Shown here: positions 48,736 to 61,700 of the stretch, one piece after another
How positions within the stretch are numbered: the stretch's first letter is position 1
Layout: every line of letters starts with the position of its first letter
Assembly: GCA_964016885.1 (NCBI GenBank)
Contig: OZ024741.1
Location: forward strand, 25,847,927-25,911,926
Direction of reading: 5' to 3'
DNA from: Eledone cirrhosa
Lineage: Eukaryota > Mollusca > Cephalopoda > Octopoda > Eledonidae
DNA length: 64,000 nucleotides
Notes under the pieces: generated by a model
What the model was told of the DNA's origin: nothing
Seen by the model: the letters and a program-made list of their open reading frames with translations, nothing else
Database searches by the model: none
Program-made: the position numbers and the translations under genes

Positions 48736-49047
48736 GGACGAGTTGTTAAATTTTCATTACATTTATTGAGGTGTGACATGTGTTCCCCTATTGATCAGCT
48801 CATGGTTCGATCTGTATCGATCAGGCCTGACTCTGGAATCAAAAGCTCATCAGACTTCTGTTATGGTAATTACACTCTCCTTAGTATAACACCAAAATAC
48901 CTACTGGAGACTACGCATCGAGTGCTCACTTTGGTGAACCTATAGTAACTTGACGTTACAATCCGTAAACTATATATATATATAAGGCAGAACACTGGGA
49001 GGTAATATCCGTAGTAGTAGAGCACTCAGTCCATGGGACGAGTTTGG
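48736..49047. other. No gene seen
   Basis: Unique-looking sequence with 'gatcgatacagatcg'-like dyads and a TA microsatellite at 48974-48983. No family recognised. Confidence 0.4.
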
Positions 49048-49196
49048 TAGAAGTGGTAACACAACAGTTAGTTCACCATACCGGGAACAATTGTTTTACC
49101 TTATGCGGATCTTCAGCTCGGACTCAGCTGAAGATCCGCATAAGGTGAAACAATTGTCCTCGGTATGGTGAACTAACTGTTGTGTTACTACTTCTA
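49048..49196. repeat. 149 bp near-perfect palindrome (head-to-head repeat)
   Basis: Two arms of about 70 bp centred on 49122. 'tagaagtggtaacacaacag' and 'ttagttcaccatacc' on the left are mirrored by 'ggtatggtgaactaactg' and 'ttgtgttactacttcta' on the right. A few mismatches (49081-49100 versus 49145-49163) show that the arms have diverged since they arose. Confidence 0.93.
49117..49163 (+). ncRNA. Hammerhead-like motif, probably decayed
   Basis: CTGAAGA (49128-49134), a weak stem II (CC/GG pair), GAAAC (49147-49151), loop AATT, GTC cleavage triplet (49156-49158), then CTCGG. The matching stem I strand CCGAG exists on the other arm of the palindrome (reverse of 49117-49121) rather than directly upstream. 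The minus-strand arm has the same motif with GAAA changed to AAAA. Confidence 0.4.
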
Positions 49197-50640
49197 TATA
49201 TATATAATCGAAAGTCAGGTTTTTTAATATGATCCATACAAAATATAGGAAAAAGAAGTTGAAAATGCAATTGGAGTCTTTAAGGAGGTTTATTTACAAT
49301 AATTTATGACTTTACTGGTTTCAGAAGTTTCATGATTTTCAAAAATCAAGAGAGATGGAGGGATGTGTGGCTATACCACCATATTGACTCGTATACAAAA
49401 TGTTCATGTAAATAAACATGACATAGCCAGATAGATACATGACTGGGGTTGTATCTGTCATGCTGGGTCAAAACATTACTATCTCTTGTTATTTAGAGCC
49501 CGCCAGCTTTTACTCTGTATGCAAATGAGCTTTACCAGCTGATGTTCATAAGCATAAATACTACAAGCTTTATAGCTTATTTTCGTCTTAGCATCCAAGC
49601 AGTGTTAGCCCTGCTGAAGATGGTTAAGGAACCAGAATTGACCATTAGGGTGCTCTCCCTTCATTGCTAAAAACCAGTGGTGAATTTTACCTCTTATAAA
49701 ATTCATAGCAAAGCTGTAAAAATGTTTTTTTACATAAACATTATATTTATGATTCAATATAGAACTCCAGTCACATATCAACTATGCTATGTCAGAGTAT
49801 TACTATCTCTCATATATACAGAGAAACTTCAGTTCATGAACTCCTCTCATCATGAAAAATTAGTTCACAAACATGAGTAACAAACACACAAGCCAGCTAC
49901 AACTGTTGGCAACAAGCTAGGAGTATTGGCAAGAAAGTGTCACTTGCTGTTTAGTTAGTTACTATGGTGATGTCTATCTGTCTTTCACACACAGTCTTTC
50001 TTACACAGTCTTTCTCTCACTGTAACTCTCTCTCAACATTTTGTATGGGAAAAATAGCTTTGGTTTACAAACATTTCGGGTGATGAATGGCCTTCAAGAA
50101 CAAATTAAGTTTGTGAACCGAGGCTCCATGCTCTCTATATATATACACACACACTCACACACTCTCTCTCACTCTCTCTCTCTCTCATTGTCATTTAGTA
50201 GCTGTTTTCCCTGCTAGGAAGGGTTGGATATGTTGTCACAGATCGGTCAGTACTCAAGCAGAGCTTGATGTACTGTATTCTAGAGATTTCTCTGATAGGC
50301 CAAGAGGATTTGCATCTTGCTTACACATGATCACATACACTACAGAGTGTATTTTATCATGGCACCAGCACGAGGGAGGTTGTCAGGTCTCTGACACAGC
50401 TGAAGAGTCCTCCAACACTGTTATATATATATATATACATATATCGCAAAGATAGAACTTTTAGTGTTCCTCTGAAGAGAAGGAATGTACAATTAGGACT
50501 ATATATCTACACCTGTATATACAGACACAGATTATGTAAAATGTTTCATAACATTTCAAATAAGTGGATGTACAACTCTTTTGAAACATGTGTAAGGAAA
50601 TATCGTTTTCTAAATGATAGAAGTTAATTTTTCCATTGAT
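49197..50640. other. No gene seen; low-complexity and unplaced repeat sequence
   Basis: AT-rich with small TA, CA and TCTC tracts (50135-50190, 50420-50440). One hammerhead-like scrap is at 49614-49650 (see findings). No ORF with family resemblance. Confidence 0.45.
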
Positions 50641-50654
50641 ATACTTGTTTATAC

Positions 50655-50790
50655 CTATCTATATATATATATATATACATATATACACACACATATATAT
50701 ATGTATATACACAAATACATATACACACACACCTCTATACACAGATACATATATATATTCATACACATACACACATTTACACATGCAGAC
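50655..50790. repeat. (TA)n/(CA)n mixed microsatellite
   Basis: ATAT and ACAC/CATA tracts. 50791-50989 has no recognisable feature. Confidence 0.9.
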
Positions 50791-50989
50791 TCATAAAAAA
50801 TGGTCCATTGAAGCACATTGTTGTGTATTGTGACATTGTAATGCAACTTGTCAGCCACTCCTGCTTCTGTTGTCATAGTGATTAAAGCTATAAAAATACT
50901 TCAATACTTCATGTTAACGTTCTAATCTAGAAATATTCAATTTAATTCATGTAATTGCATAAAAATCCTCAGCCTACTTATTCCTGAGT

Positions 50990-52680
50990 GGGTCATGTGA
51001 ACACAGTCCTCAAACACTCCTTCCAGCAGGTCCCATCAGAAGCAACCATCTCCAATTGAACCAGTTGAATCCCCAAGTGAGACCATCCAAACTCATGGAT
51101 GTTATCTAACCATATTGTTCAAGATCTACCCCTGAGTCTCCTACCGGTTGGTTTTACCCATAAAATCTGTCTAGCGATTCTTTCCTGAGACATTCTAACC
51201 ACATGTCCATAGTATCAGAGCTGTGATCTCACAATTCAGAGAAGTAGCGGCTCTACCTGGAGTGGCTCAATGATCTCTGAGCTACGCATTCTATTGAGTA
51301 ATGCTTCAGAAGAATCTCATTTTGGCCACTTGTAAGTGTTGGCACGAATACTGAATTGAAGTTAACAAGTTTGGCTTTTACACCTATCTCCCTTCTTCTG
51401 ATGACTGAATGCTGAAGCTGGTGCATTACTGCACCAGCTCCTGCAGTTCTTGCACTTACCATATATACTTAAATATAAGCTGATCTTTTATGTCTGAGAA
51501 ATGGGCAAAAATCCAAACCCTGTTTATAAGCTGAGACAGCTGAACAACACATTGTTTAGATGGTGTGGTTTTGAAATTCTCGTGTGTGAAATATAGTTAT
51601 GAAGTTTTAATATTTTGGTGTTTAAAATATTTTAAGTGTCGTTTAGAGTATAGTTTTCTTTTACAACTGCATTATGTAATGTGTATCTATTATGTTAAGT
51701 TTCAACAGGTTTCTTGAATTTTAGTTTACTTCCAGCCACTCACATGCTAGGAGTGCTTTGAAGGCAAAAGATTGAATAAGAGAACTTTGTATAGAGATTC
51801 ATGGAGTAGCAGGAGAGAGAGGAAAAGAGAGGCCAAGAGCGAGAAAGGCGAGAGAGTGAAAGCAATAAAATCAAATCAGAAGTAAAAATAAAAGAAAAAA
51901 TATTGTCAAAGAAAAACGTGCGTGTGTGCTCATGTGCATGTGTGAGTGTATATGTATGGGATATTTATGTATTAAAAAGTTCAAATTATAAACTTTTGTT
52001 GGAATTCTTCCCAAGGGAATGCATAAATAACACTAATGACGATGTAGAAAATGTAGAAAAACAATGTTTCATTGTAAAATAATCACTCCAGATATTTTAG
52101 CACCTTATTGATGTAGAATCTGAAGTTGGTGAAACTTGTCAAAATATTGACTCCAAATATATATTTTTTTATCACATATTTCTCAGCTTATATTTGATTA
52201 TATACGGTAATTCAGCTTCCTGCTTCCATCACTAGTAAACATAGCCTCAAGATGCTTGAACTTCGGTGGAAATCTTCTCTTATGTAGTGTACTGTTCAGG
52301 CTTCCTTGAGAGGATAAGGGTCTCAGTCTTCACAGCACAGATTTTCATTCCAACCATGCAACATTCAGCATCAAACCTATCAAGTACATGTTTGAGGTAG
52401 TACCTTGTCATCAGCAAATTCCAGCTGACTGATCCTACACCTGCCAGCAGTGACATCACTCCCAACCCAGCTGCACATGTCAATTCTGTCCATGAAAATA
52501 ATGAACAGGAGAGGTCCTTTGGTGGAGTCTGACTCCCACGTTAAATGGTTTAAACTTAGCACCATTTATCTGAACACCCTCTTATATCTTACACCTTGCC
52601 AAGAAGATGTAAACATAATTACATCTTCAAAAAGATGCTTCATCCATTTACCTTTGCTGAATATAGACTTGTCCATGTGA
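50990..52680 (-). pseudogene. LINE reverse-transcriptase pseudogene, interrupted by a DNA element
   Basis: Minus-strand reading from about 52680: FTSSWQGVRYKRV, then GPLLFIIFMDRID, CRISQLEFADD (the RT catalytic ADD, near 52415), LDRFDAECCMVGMKI, VKTETLILSRKPEQ and FKHLEAMFTSDG. It is broken at about 52213 and resumes at 51456 with AGAVMHQLQHSV, RRREIGVKAKL and FNSVFVPTLTSG, then RSQL-stop-YYGHVVRMSQERIARQI, the LDNIHEFGWSHLGIQLVQLEM region, WKECLRTVF and a stop near 50998. The order follows the RT palm to C-terminus of a LINE that also left a fragment at 19600-20010. Several stops and frame changes make it inactive. The 5' endonuclease part is missing. Confidence 0.85.
51457..52212. mobile_element. 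Non-autonomous DNA transposon (about 755 bp) inserted in the LINE
   Basis: Inverted ends: left 'ccatatatacttaaatataa' then 'gctgat', right (reverse) 'ccgtatataatcaaatataa' then 'gctgag', each preceded by TA. The LINE protein homology stops at one edge and resumes at the other, which dates this insertion after the LINE. The interior is AT-rich with no long ORF. TA flanks suggest a mariner-type or similar family; not determined. Confidence 0.8.
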
Positions 52681-52754
52681 TGATGATGGTGGTGGTGGTG
52701 GTGATGATATGTATATATGACAGGTTTCTTACAGTTTCCATTTACTAAATTCAC

Positions 52755-52830
52755 TCAGATGGCATTGGATGTCCCGAGACACTTGCCCAAGGTTCCACAT
52801 AATGGAATAGAAATCAAAACCACTGTACTG
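52755..52830 (-). mobile_element. Possible SINE fragment
   Basis: 'gagacacttgcccaaggttc' then 'cacataatgga' resembles a phrase common in animal SINEs (B-box side, reverse). Short and diverged. Confidence 0.4.
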
Positions 52831-52839
52831 ACTGTGTGT

Positions 52840-53128
52840 ACATGTAGACATGTATGCATGTATGTGTATCAAGTATGTACATATCTATATGTGTATGTAT
52901 GTGTTGGTACATACATGTATATATATATATGTGTGTGTTGATACATACATGTATATGTATGTGTTATGTGTTGGTACATACATGTATATGTATGTATGTG
53001 TTATGTGTTGGTACATACATGTATATATATATGCATGTGTGTGTAAAGTACATTCATGTCTAGGTATGTATGTATGTGTCAGTGTATATATGTACATGTC
53101 ACTGTATATATGTACATGTCTGTGTATG
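52840..53128. repeat. TGTATGTACATGT-type microsatellite
   Basis: Imperfect GTAT, GTGT and 'ggtacatacatgtatat' units. Same composition resumes at 53515, so the MITE between them inserted into this tract. Confidence 0.92.
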
Positions 53129-53130
53129 TA

Positions 53131-53510
53131 CGAGGGCAATCCCAAAAGTAAGGTCTCCTTCCGATATTGCAACTTCTGTTAAAATCCTGTGGATGGTGCT
53201 TCAGGAAACCTCAGGAACCAAAATGCAGAGTGATCCGCCGATCTTTACGCATGTTTTCCTCGGAAGGAGACCTTACTTTTGGGATTGCCCTCTATATAAT
53301 AACTGCGCAAAATTCTCACTTGGCGGTAGCATTCAACGGGAGCTCCATTCTCAACGGCTGCCAAGCCAAGATTGAGCATCCCAGCGAAGCGCGCGCATGC
53401 TTGTTTGGGAGTGAAGGAAGCACCAATCACAACAGTGTTGCCAACAGCCGTACGAACAGTTTCTCTGCGTCCCCATCGCTTTGGAGACCTTACTTTTGGG
53501 ATTACCCTCG
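53131..53510. mobile_element. Mariner-like MITE with an internal third TIR
   Basis: 28 bp TIRs ('cgagggcaatcccaaaagta' then 'aggtctcc') at 53131-53158 and, inverted with one mismatch, 53483-53510. TA duplications are at 53129-53130 and 53511-53512. A further inverted TIR copy lies at 53266-53292, also followed by TA. The 53293-53482 part is GC-richer and may derive from the transposase gene of a parent element, but no transposase motif is recognisable. Confidence 0.85.
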
Positions 53511-53514
53511 TATA

Positions 53515-53940
53515 TGTCTATGTATGTATGTACATGTCTGTGTATATATGTATGTACATGTATGTATGTGTGTGTATGTATATATGTACATGTATGTGTG
53601 TGTATGTATATGTATGTATATATATGTACATGTCAGTGTATGTATATATGTACATGTCAGTGTATGTACATGTCTATGTATGTTTATATATTTGTACATG
53701 TCTGTGTATGTATGTACTTGTCTGTGTATATATGTACATGTCTGTGTATATATGTACATGTCTGTGTATATATGTACATGTCTGTGTATATATGTTTCTG
53801 TCTGTGTATGTATGTATATTTGTTATGTCTGTGTATGTATGTACTTGTCTATGTATATAGGTATGTACTTGTAAGTGTGTGTATGTAGGCATGTACTTGT
53901 GTGTGTGTAGGTAGCTATGTATGTATCTATGTATGTATGT
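53515..53940. repeat. 20-24 bp 'tctgtgtatatatgtacatg' repeat
   Basis: Tandem units of about 20 bp within a GT/AT-rich microsatellite. Cys/Tyr/Met-rich frames are shadows. 53941-54139 shows no feature. Confidence 0.92.
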
Positions 53941-54139
53941 CACTAACAACAAACACCATTCCATTGTTCACTGTTAGATCAATTCTAAGAGAATGTCTCA
54001 GACATTTCCAAACCTATGTTGACACACAAATAACACCACTGCTGCCAGTAATACTAATAAATAAAGACAAGGCAAAGACATTAACAGCATAAATAACTCT
54101 TGACAGCTGGTAGTGAGCTGGGAATTCTGGGATACTTCA

Positions 54140-54945
54140 TTGTGTCACCACCAATACTACCAATACCATCAATACCATCACCAGTTCCACCACTTCTACC
54201 ATTAATATCATCGCCGCTGCCACCATCAACAAAAATAACACCACCACCAACACTATCATTGTCACCACCAACACCACCACCAACACCAACACTATCATTG
54301 TCACCACCAACACCAACACCACCACTAACACCAACACCAACACCACCACTAACACCAACACTACCACTACCACCAACACCAATACCACCACCACCAACAC
54401 CAACACCAACACCACCACTAACACCAACACCAACACTACCACTACCACCAACACCAATACCACCACTACCACCAACACCAATACCACCACCACCAACACC
54501 AATACCACCACCACCACCAACACCAATACCACCACCACCACCACCAACACCCCCACCAACACCAACACTATCATTGTCACCACCAACACCACCACTAACA
54601 CCAACACCAACACTACCACTACCACCAACACCAATACCACCACTACCACCAACACCAATACCACCACCACCAACACCAATACCACCACCACCAACACCAA
54701 TACCACCACCACCCCCACCAACACCAACACTATCATTGTCACCACCAACACCAACACTAACACCAACACCACCACTACCACCAACACCAACACTAACACC
54801 AACACCAACACCACCACTAACACCAACACCAACACTACCACCAACACCAATACCACCACTACCACCAACACCAATACCACCACCACCAACACCAATACCA
54901 CCACCACCAATACCCCCCACCCCCACCCCCACCCCCCACAAGCTG
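54140..54945. repeat. (CCA/ACA)n-rich degenerate trinucleotide repeat
   Basis: 'ccaccaacaccaatacca' units with inserted 'ctatcattgtcaccacca' blocks recurring at about 54252, 54291, 54568 and 54730. It encodes Pro/Thr or Gly/Val repeats depending on frame. There is no start, signal or domain to support a gene. Confidence 0.93.
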
Positions 54946-55082
54946 TAATAGATGTCACAGTTTGGCCTGTCTGACCTGTTTAAATCTTATTTCCATCTCA
55001 GAAGAGAACAGTTGTTACATTGGAAGCAGAATCCCTCTCTCTTTCTCTCTCTCTCCATTTATATATATATTATATACATAAA

Positions 55083-55440
55083 TACATATCATCATCATCA
55101 TCATCATCATCATCATTTTACGTCCACTTTTCCCTGCTTGCAAGGGTGGGACGGGAACTGTTTCTGGCTTGATTTCTACAGCTGGATGCCCTTCCTAACA
55201 CCAACCTCATTTACAGTGAGTGCTGGGTGCTTTTTTTCCGTGGCACCTCCACGACCACTTTGCAGTGGAATGATAGAGACCCCAGACCCTATCATCTCAT
55301 TTCTACAGCTGAGTAAACTGGAGCAATGTGAAATAAAGTGTCTTGCTCAAGGAAACAACACATCACCCGGTCTGAGAATTGAACTCACAACCTTTCGATT
55401 GCAAGCCCAATGCTCTAACCACTAAGCCATGTGCCTCCAC
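55083..55440 (-). mobile_element. Full-length tRNA-derived SINE sharing the LINE 3' tail
   Basis: In minus-strand order: tRNA-like head with A box 'tggcttagtggttagagca' and B box 'gagttcaattc', core 'gagcaagacactttatttca' and 'cattgctccagtttactcag', then the module 'gttggtgttaggaagggc', and a (GAT)n tail at 55083-55117. The 3' half is the same sequence as the 3' UTR of the LINE at 18511-18890. Confidence 0.9.
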
Positions 55441-55670
55441 ATATATATATATATATACATTGTACACACACCTATACATTTACATTGGCACATACATACA
55501 TGCATAGACTTACATGTATATACGTTATGCATTTATATACATAAATACTCATATACATACCTATACACATACTTACACACACTACACACATACATGCACA
55601 TATACATACATACATGCACACAGATGTTCATACTTACCATACATACACAGACATGTAAACTATTATTATC
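55441..55670. repeat. (CATA)n/(CACA)n microsatellite
   Basis: Imperfect tetranucleotides after a short TA run. The unique-looking gap 55671-55727 follows. Confidence 0.9.
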
Positions 55671-55727
55671 ACCCTCATCAAACCTACATCAATTTTATAT
55701 GTTGACATGGACAAGATAGATAGGTCG

Positions 55728-58700
55728 ACAGTTTTACACTACACTGTCTTTACCAACATCTACAGTCTACACTACACTGTCTTTACCTACATCTACAGTC
55801 TACACTACAATATCTTCCACCAACATCTACAGTCTACACTACAATATCTTCCACCAACATCTACAGTTCTACACTACAATATCTTCCACCAACATCTACA
55901 CTCTACACTACAATATCTTCCACCAACATCTACAGTCTACACTACAATATCTTCCACCTACATCTACAGTCTACACTACAATATCTTCCACCAACATCTA
56001 CAGTTCTACACTACAATATCTTCAACCAACATCTACAGTCTACACTCCAATATCTTCCACAAACATCTACAGTCTACACTAAAATATCTTCCAACATCTA
56101 CAGTCTACACTACAATATCTTCCACCAACATCTACAGTCTACACTACAATATCTTCCACCAACATCTACAGTTTACACTACAATATCTTCTACCAACATC
56201 TACAGTTTACACTACAATATCTTCCACCAACATCTACAGTCTACACTACAATATCTTCCACCTACATCTACAGTCTACACTACAATATCTTTAGCTACAT
56301 CTACAGTCTACACTACAATATCTTCCACCAACATCTACAGTCTACACTACAATATCTTCCACCAACATCTACAGTCTACACTACAATATCTTCCACCAAC
56401 ATCTACAGTTTACACTACAATATCTTCTACCAACATCTACAGTTTACACTACAATATCTTCCACCAACATCTACAGTCTACACTACAATATCTTCCACCT
56501 ACATCTACAGTCTACACTACAATATCTTTAGCTACATCTACAGTCTACACTACAATATCTTCCACCAACATCTACAGTCTACACTACAATATCTTCCACC
56601 TACATCTACAGTCTACACTACAATATCTTTAGCTACATCTACAGTCTACACTACAATATCTTCCACCAACATCTACAGTCTACACTACAATATCTTCCAC
56701 CAACATCTACAGTCTACACAACAATATCTTCCACCAACATCTACAGTCTACACTACAATATCTTCCACCAACATCTACAGTCTACACTACAATATCTTCC
56801 ACCAACATCTACAGTCTACACTACAATATCTTCCACCTACATCTACAGTTTACACTACAATATCTTTCACCAACATCTACAGTCTACACTACAATATCTT
56901 CCACCAACATCTACAGTTCTACACTACAATATCTTCCACCAACATCTACAGTCTACACTACAATATCTTCCACCTACATCTACAGTCTACACTACAATAT
57001 CTTCCACCTACATATACAGTCTACACTACAATATCTTCCATCAACATCTACAGTCTACACTACAATATCTTCCACCTACATCTACAGTTTACACTACAAT
57101 ATCTTCCACCAATATCTACAGTCTACACTACAATATCTTCCACCAACATCTACAGTTCTACACTACAATATCTTCCACCAACATCTACAGTCTACACTAC
57201 AATATCTTCCACCTACATCTACAGTCTACACTACAATATCTTCCACCTACATATACAGTCTACACTACAATATCTTCCACCAACATCTACAGTCTACACA
57301 ACAATATCTTCTACCAACATCTACATTCTACACTGCAATATCTTCCACCAACATCTACAGTCTACACTCCAATATCTTCCACAAACATCTACAGTCTACA
57401 CTACAATATCTTCCACCAACATCTACAGTCTACACTACAATATCTTCCACCAACATCTACAGTCTACACTACAATATCTTCCACCAACATCTACAGTCTA
57501 CACTACAATATCTTCCACCAACATCTACAGTCTACACTACAATATCTTCCACCAACATCTACAGTCTACACTACAATATCTTCCACCAACATCTACAGTT
57601 TACACTACAATATCTTCTACCAACATCTACAGTTTACACTACAATATCTTCCACCAACATCTACAGTCTACACTACAATATCTTCCACCTACATCTACAG
57701 TCTACACTACAATATCTTTAGCTACATCTACAGTCTACACTACAATATCTTCCACCAACATCTACAGTCTACACTACAATATCTTCCATCTACAGTCTAC
57801 ACTACAATATCTTTAGCTACATCTACAGTCTACACTACAATATCTTCCACCAACATCTACAGTCTACACAACAATATCTTCCACCAACATCTACAGTCTA
57901 CACTACAATATCTTCCACCAACATCTACAGTCTACACTACAATATCTTCCACCAACATCTACAGTCTACACTACAATATCTTCCACCTACATCTACAGTT
58001 TACACTACAATATCTTCCACCAACATCTACAGTCTACACTACAATATCTTCCACCAACATCTACAGGCTACACTACAATATCTTCCACCAACATCTACAG
58101 TCTACACTACAATATCTTCCACCAACATCTACAGTCTACACTACAATATCTTCCACCAACATCTACAGTCTACACTACAATATCTTCCACCTACATCTAC
58201 AGTCTACACTACAATATCTTCCACCTACATATACAGTCTACACTACAATATCTTCCACCAACATCTACAGTCTACACTACAATATCTTCCACCAACATCT
58301 ACAGTTCTATACTACAATATCTTCCACCAACATCTACAGTCTACACTACAATATCTTCCACCAACATCTACAGTTCTACACTACAATATCTTCCACAAAC
58401 ATCTACAGTCTACACTACAATATCTTCCACCAACATCTACAGTCTACACTACAATATCTTCCACCAACATCTACAGTCTACACTACAATATCTTCCACCA
58501 ACATCTACAGTCTACACTACAATATCTTCCACCAACATCTACAGTCTACACTACAATATCTTCCACCAACATCGACAGTCTACACTACAATATCTTCCAC
58601 CAACATCTACAGTTTACACTACAATATCTTCCACCAACATCTACAGTCTACACTACAATATCTTCTACCAACATCTACAGTCTACACTACAATATCTTCT

Positions 58701-61700
58701 ACCTACATCTACAGTCTACACTACAATATATTTAGCTACATCTACAGTCTACACTACAATATCTTCTACCAACATCTACAGTCTACACTACAATATCTTC
58801 CACCAACATCTACAGTCTACACTACAATATCTTCCACCAACATCGACAGTCTACACTACAATATCTTCCACCAACATCTACAGTTCTACACTACAATATC
58901 TTCCACCAACATCTACAGTCTACACTACAATATCTTCCACCAACATCTACAGTCTACACTACAATATCTACCACCAACATCTACAGTCTACACTACAATA
59001 TCTTCCACCAACATCTACAGTTCTACACTACAATATTTTCCACCAACATCTACAGTCTACACTACAATATCTTCCACCTACATCTACAGTCTACACTACA
59101 ATATCTTCCACCTACATATACAGTCTACACTACAATATCTTCCACCAACATCTACAGTCTACACAACAATATCTTCTACCAACATCTACATTCTACACTG
59201 CAATATCTTCCACCAACATCTACAGTCTACACTCCAATATCTTCCACAAACATCTACAGGCTACACTACAATATCTTCCACCAACATCTACAGTCTACAC
59301 TACAATATCTTCCACCAACATCTACAGTCTACACTACAATATCTTCCACCAACATCTACAGTCTACACTACAATATCTTCCACCAACATCTACAGTCTAC
59401 ACTACAATATCTTCCACCAACATCTACAGTCTACACTACAATATCTTCCACCAACATCTACAGTTTACACTACAATATCTTCTACCAACATCTACAGTTT
59501 ACACTACAATATCTTCCACCAACATCTACAGTCTACACTACAATATCTTCCACCTACATCTACAGTCTACACTACAATATCTTTAGCTACATCTACAGTC
59601 TACACTACAATATCTTCCACCAACATCTACAGTCTACACTACAATATCTTCCATCTACAGTCTACACTACAATATCTTTAGCTACATCTACAGTCTACAC
59701 TACAATATCTTCCACCAACATCTACAGTCTACACAACAATATCTTCCACCAACATCTACAGTCTACACTACAATATCTTCCACCAACATCTACAGTCTAC
59801 ACTACAATATCTTCCACCAACATCTACAGTCTACACTACAATATCTTCCACCTACATCTACAGTTTACACTACAATATCTTCCACCAACATCTACAGTCT
59901 ACACTACAATATCTTCCACCAACATCTACAGGCTACACTACAATATCTTCCACCAACATCTACAGTCTACACTACAATATCTTCCACCAACATCTACAGT
60001 CTACACTACAATATCTTCCACCAACATCTACAGTCTACACTACAATATCTTCCACCTACATCTACAGTCTACACTACAATATCTTCCACCTACATATACA
60101 GTCTACACTACAATATCTTCCACCAACATCTACAGTCTACACTACAATATCTTCCACCAACATCTACAGTTCTATACTACAATATCTTCCACCAACATCT
60201 ACAGTATACACTACAATATCTTCCACCAACATCTACAGTTCTACACTACAATATCTTCCACAAACATCTACAGTCTACACTACAATATCTTCCACCAACA
60301 TCTACAGTCTACACTACAATATCTTCCACCAACATCTACAGTCTACACTACAATATCTTCCACCAACATCTACAGTCTACACTACAATATCTTCCACCAA
60401 CATCTACAGTCTACACTACAATATCTTCCACCAACATCGACAGTCTACACTACAATATCTTCCACCAACATCTACAGTTTACACTACAATATCTTCCACC
60501 AACATCTACAGTCTACACTACAATATCTTCTACCAACATCTACAGTCTACACTACAATATCTTCTACCTACATCTACAGTCTACACTACAATATATTTAG
60601 CTACATCTACAGTCTACACTACAATATCTTCTACCAACATCTACAGTCTACACTACAATATCTTCCACCAACATCTACAGTCTACACTACAATATCTTCC
60701 ACCAACATCGACAGTCTACACTACAATATCTTCCACCAACATCTACAGTTCTACACTACAATATCTTCCACCAACATCTACAGTCTACACTACAATATCT
60801 TCCACCAACATCTACAGTCTACACTACAATATCTACCACCAACATCTACAGTCTACACTACAATATCTTCCACCAACATCTACAGTTCTACACTACAATA
60901 TTTTCCACCAACATCTACAGTCTACACTACAATATCTTCCACCAACATCTACAGTCTACACTAAAATATCTTCCACCAACATCTACAGTCTATACTACAA
61001 TATCTTCCACCTACATCTACAGTCTACACTACAATATCTACCACCAACATCTACAGTCTACACTACAATATCTTCCACCAACATCTACAGTCTACACTAC
61101 AATATCTTCCACCAACATCTACAGTCTACACTACAATATCTTCCACCAACATCTACATTCTACACTACAATATCTTCCACCAACATCTACAGTCTACACT
61201 ACAATATCTTCCACCAACATCTACAGTCTACACTACAATATCTTCCACCAACATCTACAGTTCTACACTACAATATCTTCCACCAACATCTACAGTCTAC
61301 ACTATAATATCTTCCACCAAATATCTACAGTCTACACTACAATATCTTCTACCAACATCTACAGTCTACACTACAATATCTTCCACCAACATCTACAGTT
61401 CTACACTACAATATCTTCTACCAACATCTACAGTCTACACTACAATATCTTCTACCAACATCTACACTCTACACTACAATATCTTCCACCAACATCTACA
61501 GTCTACACTACAATATCTTCCATCTACAGTCTACACTACAATATCTTCCATCTACAGTTCTACACTACAATATTTTCCACCAACATCTACAGTCTACACT
61601 ACAATATCTTCCACCAACATCTACAGTCTACACTACAATATCTTCCACCAACATCTACAGTTCTACACTCCAATATCTTCCACCAACATCTACAGTCTAC

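Noticed and set aside
48840..48900. CTGATGAG (minus strand) near 48855
   Set aside because: The following sequence offers no GAAA or convincing stem; not called.
50385..50420. CTGAAGA near 50400 as a hammerhead core
   Set aside because: No pairing stem II and no GAA downstream; chance match.
54081..54958. Gly/Val- or Pro/Thr-rich frames of about 280 codons
   Set aside because: Trinucleotide repeat shadows on both strands. No signal peptide, domain or codon structure.
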